Shown in pieces: positions 1 through 4,717 of a stretch of DNA of 6,013 nt. Each line of letters opens with the position of its first letter. Position 1 is the stretch's first letter. The notes below the pieces were generated by a model, which had not been told where the DNA came from, did no database searches, and saw only the letters and a list, made by a program, of their open reading frames with translations. A program made the translations under genes and the position numbers. The stretch lies in NCBI GenBank assembly GCA_950075905.1, contig CATMVR010000343.1:1-6013 (forward strand), written 5' to 3'. The stretch comes from an uncultured Persicitalea sp. (GTDB lineage: Bacteria > Bacteroidota > Bacteroidia > Cytophagales > Spirosomataceae).

Positions 1-1
1 G

Positions 2-721
2 TGGCGGCCAGACTTGGGCAACAAGGGTCCCGGGCCCATCCCCGCCGGACTCGACTACGACCTGTGGACCGGCCCGGCCGAGATGAAGCCATTTTCCAAA
101 AATTACGTGCATTACAACTGGCACTGGCACTGGAACTACGGCAACGGCGACATCGGCAACCAGGGCATTCACGAAACCGATATGTGCATGTGGGGGTTAG
201 GCGTAGATTCTTTCCCCGAGAAAATCACTTCGGCGGGCGGTAAGTTCCTGTGGGACGATTGCCAGGAAACGCCCGAGGTACTTTCGTCTACGTACATTTA
301 TCCGAAGGAGAAAAAAATCATCGAGTTTGAGGTACGTCCCTGGATGACCAACCTGGAAGACGGTGCTGGCATCGGTAATATCTTCTACGGCAGCGAGGGC
401 TACATGGTAATCAATGGCTACGATAAATACGAAATCTTCCTGGGCCGCGACCGCAAGCCCGGTCCTACCCGGAAAGCCGGTGGCAACCACTTCAAAAATT
501 TCATAGATGCGGTAGTTTCCCGTGATGCCTCCAAGCTCAACGGTCCGCCCGAGACGCTGCACCTGTCTTCGGGACTGGCGCACCTGGGCAACATTGCCTA
601 CCGCACCGGCCGCAACCTGACTTTCGACTCGAAGGCCGAGAAGTTTGTAAATGACAAGGAGGCAAACGCCATGCTCACGCGCAAGTACCGCGCGCCCTAT
701 ACCCTGCCGGAGAATGTGTAG
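2..721 (+). CDS. Gfo/Idh/MocA family oxidoreductase, C-terminal part (5' truncated by window edge)
   Basis: The frame is open from base 2 to a TAG at 719-721, giving 239 residues; the N-terminal Rossmann NAD(P)-binding half and the true start lie left of the window. The TTG at 14 is only an in-frame codon, because clear family sequence (WRPDLGNKGPGPIP) already precedes and spans it. Motifs seen are GLDYDLWTGPA, NYVHYNWHWHWNYGNGDIGNQGIHE (residues about 36-60) with the H-rich substrate-side loop, a beta-rich middle part, and a closing helix region with NHFKNFIDAV, HLSSGLAHLGNIAYRTGR and LTRKYRAPY. This ending is typical of the large Bacteroidota/Planctomycetota branch of Gfo/Idh/MocA enzymes. 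Known members oxidise or reduce sugar or cyclitol hydroxyls with NAD(P), and many carry Tat signals for periplasmic export; whether this one does cannot be seen. The exact substrate is unknown. It is the last gene of its transcript, since a strong terminator follows 26 bp after the stop. Confidence 0.9.
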   Translation, partial: WRPDLGNKGPGPIPAGLDYDLWTGPAEMKPFSKNYVHYNWHWHWNYGNGDIGNQGIHETDMCMWGLGVDSFPEKITSAGGKFLWDDCQETPEVLSSTYIYPKEKKIIEFEVRPWMTNLEDGAGIGNIFYGSEGYMVINGYDKYEIFLGRDRKPGPTRKAGGNHFKNFIDAVVSRDASKLNGPPETLHLSSGLAHLGNIAYRTGRNLTFDSKAEKFVNDKEANAMLTRKYRAPYTLPENV

Positions 722-747
722 GGGATTGGTGTTGTAAATCAATGACA

Positions 748-783
748 GCGGCCCGTACTTCATCAAGTACGGGCCGCGTTTTT
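748..783 (+). terminator. Rho-independent terminator of the oxidoreductase gene
   Basis: A perfect 13-bp stem pairs GCGGCCCGTACTT (748-760) with AAGTACGGGCCGC (765-777) around a 4-nt CATC loop, followed after one G by five T (779-783). It starts 26 bp after the upstream stop codon. There is no T tract on the opposite strand side, so it should act mainly on rightward transcripts, separating the oxidoreductase from the phosphoesterase gene. Confidence 0.92.
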
Positions 784-893
784 GGTAAGGGTGGCAGTAA
801 AAATAATATCCCGCAAATTTCTCTAACTCTACCCAACTTTTCGCAGAAATCGCTTACTTGATGGCCGAAAAGAGGGACAGGCCCAGTCATAAA

Positions 894-1892
894 ATGAGTA
901 CGAAAGAAAAAGAATACACCGGGCAACTCAGCCGTCGGGAGTTTATAGGCATCGGTGGGGCCTTGCTGGTACCGGCATTGGCCCAGGCCAGCGTCGGTAA
1001 GCTAAGCGAGCCCATCACGATGGGCCTGATCACCGATTTGCACCACGACCTGATCCACGACGGCAAGAGCCGCCTGACGGCCTTTCTGGCGGCGAGTCGC
1101 AAGGCCAAAGCAGACGGTATCATGCAGCTGGGAGACTTCACGTTTCCGCACGAGAAGAATCAGGACGTAATTGATCTATTTAATCAGGCGCACGAAACAT
1201 GCTTGCACGTGATTGGCAACCACGATACCGACAACGGCCACACCCGGCAGCAGTGCGTGGACCGCTGGGGCATGCCGGCCCGGTACTACGCCCGCCAGGT
1301 AAAGGGTGTGTGGTTTATCGTGCTGGATGGCAACGACCCCGGCTCCCCCGCCTACAAGGGTGGGTACCCGGCCTATATCGGCCCCGAGCAGGTGGCCTGG
1401 CTGAAAGCCCAGCTGCAGCAGATCAAGGGGCCGATCGTGATTGTCTCCCATCAGCCCCTCATCGGCGCGCTGGCGGTAGACAACGCCCCCGAAATACAGG
1501 CGCTGCTCGCCAGCGCGGCCGACCGGGTCATCGTTGCCATCAACGGCCATACCCACGTCGATAGCCTCATTTATGAGAGCGGCATTCCGTACCTCACCAT
1601 CAACTCCGCGTCTTACTTCTGGATCGGGGATAAATTCAGGCACGAAAGCTACCCCAAAGAAATCCACGCCGCGCACGAGTCCATGTCCCGAATGTGCCCC
1701 TACCGCGACCCGCTGTTTACAATGATGACCATTGACCCCGCAACGCTGACGGTGCAGCTAACCGGCAAGCCGAGTCAGTGGGTAGGGAAGTCGCCGGCGG
1801 AGCTGGGCTTTACGGACGAGTACAAGCCGCTGCGCGTAGGGGAGGAGATTGTTCCTTTTATCCGAAAGCGCGCAGTGCGGGCCAGGAAGTAG
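894..1892 (+). CDS. Metallophosphoesterase (calcineurin-like) with twin-arginine signal
   Basis: This 332-residue protein carries the full calcineurin-like phosphoesterase metal-binding set: D48-L-H50 in LITDLHHDL, G80-D81 in QLGDFTFP, G108-N-H-D111 in VIGNHDT, H196 in IVSHQPL, and G228-H-T-H231 in INGHTHVD. The family binds two metal ions and hydrolyses phosphomono- or diesters; the substrate here is unknown. The N-terminus has SRREFIG (13-19), then a hydrophobic stretch ending ALAQA near 32. This fits a Tat signal and periplasmic location, possibly with the metal centre loaded in the cytoplasm. I chose the ATG at 894 because it puts the RR motif 13 residues in. In-frame TTG 858 and ATG 861 would add 11-12 charged residues, and no strong ribosome site decides between them (AGAGGGA at 871-877 is about 16 nt upstream of 894). 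The gene is separated from the upstream gene by a terminator, and its end is 12 bp from a converging gene. The C-terminal part after residue 250 is not a recognised extra domain. Confidence 0.88.
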   Translation: MSTKEKEYTGQLSRREFIGIGGALLVPALAQASVGKLSEPITMGLITDLHHDLIHDGKSRLTAFLAASRKAKADGIMQLGDFTFPHEKNQDVIDLFNQAHETCLHVIGNHDTDNGHTRQQCVDRWGMPARYYARQVKGVWFIVLDGNDPGSPAYKGGYPAYIGPEQVAWLKAQLQQIKGPIVIVSHQPLIGALAVDNAPEIQALLASAADRVIVAINGHTHVDSLIYESGIPYLTINSASYFWIGDKFRHESYPKEIHAAHESMSRMCPYRDPLFTMMTIDPATLTVQLTGKPSQWVGKSPAELGFTDEYKPLRVGEEIVPFIRKRAVRARK

Positions 1893-1904
1893 GGAGCATA
1901 GTTC

Positions 1905-2312
1905 TTATTCTTCAAAAAAGTCGTCCATTTTCACCGCCAAAATACCTCCAATGGCTAGTCCTATGACATCCTTGAAATCAAAATGGCCAAGCATGGGAAT
2001 CCAGTAAGACAGCAGTTCGTGGGCAGCCAGGGCTAAAAAGCTATACAGGATAAACTTCCGCTTTTCCGTAAAGGCGTTTTTTTTGGGCAAAATACTTTGC
2101 ATCAGTAGCCCCATGGGTATGAAGAAGAAATTGGTCCCAATGTCGGCGATACCAAAATCGTTCAGACCGTTTCTGTACATGTAGGGACGGTAGGCTGAGT
2201 TCAGGTAGTATCCCAGGACCAAAAACAGAAAGAGCAGCAGGTACTTCGTGGCCGTGCTACTTTTCAACCTGCCGGTAAAGCCTTTGTTTTGGGGGGATAA
2301 GCTACTTCTCAT
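1905..2312 (-). CDS. Small multi-pass membrane protein, faintly VanZ-like
   Basis: This 135-residue protein has about four hydrophobic segments: residues 24-40 (KYLLLFLFLVLGYYL), about 60-75 (NFFFIPMGLLMQSIL), about 87-106 (FILYSFLALAAHELLSYW) and 113-127 (FKDVIGLAIGGILAV). Loop features are SAYRPYMYRNGLNDFGIADIG between the first two helices and a late HE...FDFKDVIGLAIGG stretch. The latter resembles the end of VanZ-like proteins (an acidic residue, then D-D/V, then a small-residue helix), but the match is loose and function is unknown. I chose ATG 2312 because it overlaps the stop of the upstream minus-strand gene by 11 bp, suggesting translational coupling; an in-frame ATG at 2348 would add 12 residues (MDFCWIPWRRKN) and lengthen the overlap to 47 bp. 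It is the last gene of the minus-strand cluster and ends 12 bp from the converging phosphoesterase gene. Confidence 0.72.
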   Translation of the reverse strand: MRSSLSPQNKGFTGRLKSSTATKYLLLFLFLVLGYYLNSAYRPYMYRNGLNDFGIADIGTNFFFIPMGLLMQSILPKKNAFTEKRKFILYSFLALAAHELLSYWIPMLGHFDFKDVIGLAIGGILAVKMDDFFEE

Positions 2313-2517
2313 ATTTTTTCGCCGCCAGGGTATCCAGCAAAAATCCATATGCTACAATGAGCAGGCCCAGGACGGGTATAAAGAAGATCAGCAAAAGCCG
2401 CAGGAGTTTGGCCCAGAATGTCCAGTCCTCTCTGCGCAGAATGGCTGCGGCAGTGACGATCAGCGCGAGCGCGTAGAAAAGGAATAGATTGCGTACCTGA
2501 AATTCGGTGATGAACAT
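2302..2517 (-). CDS. 71-aa two-helix inner-membrane protein
   Basis: The product has two hydrophobic helices: residues about 8-27 (VRNLFLFYALALIVTAAAIL) and about 37-62, linked by a short RREDWTFWAK loop, and a charged tail (TLAAKKYEK). The W-x-x-L...IP-x-LG arrangement at the second helix recalls the short phospholipase D/cardiolipin-synthase N-terminal (PLDc_N-like) membrane module that also occurs alone in small proteins, but this is only a resemblance. The start ATG at 2517 lies 48 bp after the NIPSNAP stop on the same strand, so the two may share a transcript. Its stop TAG (2304-2302) lies inside the first codons of the next membrane gene, giving an 11-bp overlap. A longer reading from 2566 lies in another frame and has no membrane-protein character. 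The tight coupling suggests the two small proteins are made together and may interact. Confidence 0.72.
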   Translation of the reverse strand: MFITEFQVRNLFLFYALALIVTAAAILRREDWTFWAKLLRLLLIFFIPVLGLLIVAYGFLLDTLAAKKYEK

Positions 2518-2538
2518 TGGATGGAGTAGTTAGGGAAA

Positions 2539-2562
2539 GCCGATGGCCGACCGCCGAAAGCC
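2539..2562. repeat. Short heptamer tandem repeat (GCCGANN)n
   Basis: Three consecutive 7-bp units sharing GCCGA occur: GCCGATG (2539-2545), GCCGACC (2546-2552) and GCCGAAA (2553-2559), followed by a partial GCC. A degenerate unit ending GAAA sits just before. The repeat fills most of the 48-bp gap between the NIPSNAP stop and the next minus-strand gene. Its period is visible directly; any role in mRNA structure or decay is inference. Confidence 0.55.
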
Positions 2563-2565
2563 TCA

Positions 2566-3324
2566 TTAGATCTCCGAATACTCCATCGGCCGCAAAAACG
2601 TAGCCAGGGCTTTGGTCATATTATCCTGGTACTCGGGCATACCTTTCATCTTGGTCCAGTCGGGGTCGCTGCCGAAGGCCTTCCAGCGGGCGTCGCGGGT
2701 GGCGCGGTCGGGGTAGGTGATCATGTACATGAGGTTGGGCATGTGGCTGCCGGCAATCACCTTGGCAAAAAACACGGGGTTGAAGTCCAGCTTCTTGAAG
2801 ATGTCGATTTCTCCTTTGTTAAACATCTCTACCTTGTTGAGGTAGCGCTTCTCGGAGGGGCTCTCGTAGCTGCGTAGCTCGTACACGCGCTGATTCATGG
2901 GCACGCTCAGGCCCGACTTCTGGTACTGCGGCATACCGCTGAACGCTTCCAGCACCACCGTCTCGTAACGCTGGTAGGCAGGGGCCTTAAACGCCGACTC
3001 GATGTACTCCTTCCCGGCGCTGAGGTAGGCCTGATCTTTGGCGAGTACCTGCGGTAGCTTGGTGAGTTGGTCCAGCGATTTGAGCGGCGTAAACACATAC
3101 ACCAGCGAGTCGGCCTCGATGCCTCTGAACACCCCCACGGCCTTGATACCCGCCCGGTGCGCGGCCGGAATATAGGCGTTTTTGAGGTAGGTATCCAGCC
3201 GGCTCAGCTGCTCGGAGCCTTTGACGTGGTAGATGCGGAGTTCGTAAAATTCGGATTTGGGGGCAGCCATCGTTAGCCCGGCGGCCACCAGGAAAAAAAT
3301 CAGAGAGGTTAATAACTTTTTCAT
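2566..3324 (-). CDS. Secreted NIPSNAP-family protein, two ferredoxin-like domains
   Basis: This 252-residue protein starts with a clear Sec signal peptide (MKKLLTSLIFFLVAAGLTMA, cut near residue 20-21). The mature part contains two NIPSNAP-type dimeric alpha/beta-barrel units. The first opens at FYELRIYHV (26-34) and runs to about 125, including AAHRAGIKAVGVFRG and SLVYVFTPLKSL. The second opens at RVYELRSYESPSEK (146-159) and runs to about 245, including FNKGEIDIFKKLDFNPVFFAKVIAG, NLMYMITYPDRATRDARW and FGSDPDW. NIPSNAP proteins share this ELRxY strand and D-x-W ending, but their bacterial function is not settled; no catalytic residues can be assigned. The signal peptide points to the periplasm. 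The length matches the usual two-domain secreted Bacteroidota members. It is the first gene of a likely three-gene minus-strand unit and lies downstream of porP behind a strong terminator, so it should have its own promoter in 3325-3390; I see only an AT-rich patch there, not a confident consensus. Confidence 0.88.
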   Translation of the reverse strand: MKKLLTSLIFFLVAAGLTMAAPKSEFYELRIYHVKGSEQLSRLDTYLKNAYIPAAHRAGIKAVGVFRGIEADSLVYVFTPLKSLDQLTKLPQVLAKDQAYLSAGKEYIESAFKAPAYQRYETVVLEAFSGMPQYQKSGLSVPMNQRVYELRSYESPSEKRYLNKVEMFNKGEIDIFKKLDFNPVFFAKVIAGSHMPNLMYMITYPDRATRDARWKAFGSDPDWTKMKGMPEYQDNMTKALATFLRPMEYSEI

Positions 3325-3393
3325 GCAGATTATAAAAAACTTGGATTAGTAACAGAAACCAAAGCCGGACGGCGGCCGTACTTACTTGCCTGC

Positions 3394-3441
3394 AAAAAAA
3401 ATAGCCCCGGACGGTACATCGTGTGTCGTCCGGGGCTATTT
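3394..3441 (-). terminator. Rho-independent terminator of porP/sprF
   Basis: A perfect 15-bp stem pairs 3441-3427 with 3413-3399 (arms AAATAGCCCCGGACG and CGTCCGGGGCTATTT) around a 13-nt loop. Read on the minus strand, the stem is followed by an uninterrupted run of T from 3401 to 3394. It lies 17 bp past the porP stop, so it ends leftward transcription before the NIPSNAP gene. Confidence 0.93.
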
Positions 3442-3458
3442 GTGTAAGCTGGTATAAA

Positions 3459-4493
3459 TCAAAACTTCGGACAAGACAACTCCTTAGGCCGGCGCTTAGG
3501 CCGTCCTTTGGGGATATTGAGCGGCTCAAAGATGTACGAGAGGGAGATTTCGTGCGCGCCGCCACTGCCAATACCCAGGGTAGAGATGGTGGCGTCGTAG
3601 CTGTACCCAATGGAGAATTTGTCTTGCCGGAAACCCGCCAGAAAAATCAAAGACTCGTGGTTGTTGATATTTTCGGCGTACTTCTTCACCGGAATGCCCC
3701 GGTACCACACGCCAAACACCACGGGTGAGTAGGTCACGTACAGGCCGGCGTCGAGCTGATCGAATTTACCCTGCTTCTTGTACAGAATAGCCGGGGAGAT
3801 AGTCTTCTCGCGGTCTATCTCGTTGCCCAGGAAGGTATAGCCCGCAAACGGAATGCGGAGACCGCCCTGAAAGCTGATCTTCATGGGCAGACGGGCTTCT
3901 TCGAGGCTCGAAAATGCCTGATTGGGGCGGTTGAGGTGATGCACCGATAGGCCCGCCCAGTACCAGTCGGAGTAGACCATACCGCCGGTGGAGAAATCGG
4001 CGTAGGATACCTGCGGCAGGCCGTTTTGTACCAGGGGCTCCTGCGTAGGGTTGCCGGTAAAGCCGCCGTTGGTATACTGGTCGCCGAAGGTGAGGCCGAA
4101 GTAGTCGAGGGTACGGGTAGCAAAGGCTCCCTGCAGGCCGAGGCGCAGAAAAGTAACTTCATTTAGCTGCAACTGGTAGGAATACTGGGCCCCCACTTCG
4201 GTAGATTTGAGGTTGCCCAGTCCTTGACTATCGAACAGGGCGTAGATACCCACGCCGCTGTTGAGCCCCGCAAAGTAGTTATCTACCCCAAAGGAGCTCG
4301 TGACGAAGTTGGCCGAGAGCGCCGGCCACTGATTGCGGTAGTTGACCGTAATGCGCGGGGCCAGGGCACCACCGGCCAGGGCGGGGTTGAGGTACAGAGG
4401 GTTAGCGTAAAATTGCGAAAACTGAGGATCCTGACTCCAACCTTTCAGAACGCAAAGGGTCAATACAGCAAGTAAAAGTAATTTCCTGGTCAT
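3459..4493 (-). CDS. PorP/SprF family type IX secretion outer-membrane protein
   Basis: This 344-residue protein begins with a Sec signal peptide (MTRKLLLLAVLTLCVLKGWSQ, likely cut after S20) followed directly by the family hallmark DPQFSQFYANPLYLNPALAG (22-41). NYRNQWPAL (51-59) and repeated amphipathic, aromatic-ended beta strands follow, for example VGIYALF, FLRLGLQGAF, YWAGLSVHHLNRP, ISFQGGLRIPF, DAGLYVTYSPVVFGVWYRG and FSIGYSYDATIS, ending with ISLSYIF and a short basic tail closing in CPKF. This is a beta-barrel outer-membrane protein. In the family, PorP helps T9SS function in Porphyromonas and SprF is needed for export of SprB in Flavobacterium; members are often coded next to the type-B T9SS cargo they serve. 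Here the divergent neighbour at 4718 is the natural partner candidate. Because many paralogues exist per genome, it cannot be called true PorP or SprF. Length is normal and no damage is seen. Confidence 0.93.
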   Translation of the reverse strand: MTRKLLLLAVLTLCVLKGWSQDPQFSQFYANPLYLNPALAGGALAPRITVNYRNQWPALSANFVTSSFGVDNYFAGLNSGVGIYALFDSQGLGNLKSTEVGAQYSYQLQLNEVTFLRLGLQGAFATRTLDYFGLTFGDQYTNGGFTGNPTQEPLVQNGLPQVSYADFSTGGMVYSDWYWAGLSVHHLNRPNQAFSSLEEARLPMKISFQGGLRIPFAGYTFLGNEIDREKTISPAILYKKQGKFDQLDAGLYVTYSPVVFGVWYRGIPVKKYAENINNHESLIFLAGFRQDKFSIGYSYDATISTLGIGSGGAHEISLSYIFEPLNIPKGRPKRRPKELSCPKF

Positions 4494-4532
4494 GGTTTCT
4501 GATTTTCCGCGTATGTTTTCCCAAAGCGGGTT

Positions 4533-4565
4533 GAAGTATACAATTTTTATTCTGAAATTAACAAA
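4533..4565 (-). promoter_or_regulatory. Candidate Bacteroidota-type promoter for porP (weak)
   Basis: Read on the minus strand, TTTG (4565-4562) is followed after 21 bp by TATACTTC (4540-4533). The Bacteroidota primary sigma factor prefers TTTG, about 19-21 bp, then TAnnTTTG. The first box and spacing fit, but the second box has two mismatches. It would start transcription about 30 nt before the porP ATG. Confidence 0.3.
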
Positions 4566-4617
4566 ATATCAACACTTTGCGTACCGGCCTTTAAGCAAAA
4601 GAAGTTTTTATACCAAT

Positions 4618-4655
4618 TTTTAACGTAAAATTTTAAAATGTAATTTTCGTTAAAA
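4618..4655. repeat. Inverted repeat TTTTAACG-N22-CGTTAAAA, possible operator
   Basis: Two perfect 8-bp half-sites, TTTTAACG (4618-4625) and CGTTAAAA (4648-4655), face each other with centres 30 bp apart, close to three helix turns. The spacer contains two overlapping 10-bp palindromes, TAAAATTTTA (4626-4635) and ATTTTAAAAT (4630-4639). A TAATTTTC (4641-4648), one mismatch from the Bacteroidota TAnnTTTG box on the plus strand, abuts the right half-site. A regulator binding here could control the surface-protein gene; in AT-rich DNA a chance origin is also possible. Confidence 0.35.
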
Positions 4656-4717
4656 CTATGCTGATTGTTCACAGGTTAGATCAAACGTGGGTGTTGTTTT
4701 TGAGTAAGTAACGAAAG

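Larger units (their letters stand above)
4494..4717. promoter_or_regulatory. AT-rich divergent control region between porP and the surface-protein gene
   Basis: These 224 bp contain no credible ORF and are clearly AT-rich compared with the flanking genes. Both genes start at its edges and are read outward, so promoters for both must lie here. It holds the weak promoter candidates and the inverted repeat listed separately. Confidence 0.8.

Noticed and set aside
14..16. TTG at 14 as the start of the first gene
   Set aside because: Family-conserved residues (WRPD) lie upstream in the same frame up to the window edge, so the gene is truncated there rather than starting there.
197..766. 189-codon minus-strand ORF across the oxidoreductase gene
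   Set aside because: It lies entirely opposite a clear Gfo/Idh/MocA coding frame, runs through the terminator hairpin and shows no recognisable domain; it is a shadow frame.
1176..1676. 166-codon minus-strand ORF opposite the phosphoesterase
   Set aside because: It mirrors the phosphoesterase catalytic motifs on the other strand; its composition (G, V, A rich) is that of an antisense frame in GC-rich coding DNA.
3325..3393. Promoter for the NIPSNAP gene (TTTG and a TATAAT-like patch on the minus strand, plus the ACGGC-G-GCCGT inverted repeat at 3369-3379)
   Set aside because: A promoter is expected here, but spacing from TTTG to the TATAAT patch is about 25 bp and no TAnnTTTG box is present; the short GC inverted repeat has no further support.
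2987..3610. 207-codon minus-strand ORF spanning NIPSNAP, the terminator and the end of porP
   Set aside because: It crosses two well-supported genes in another frame and a strong terminator, with no domain signal.
4695..4702. TGTTTTTG as a -7 box for the surface-protein gene
   Set aside because: It is one mismatch from TAnnTTTG, but no TTTG-like box lies 19-21 bp upstream, and it would leave a leader of only about 10 nt.
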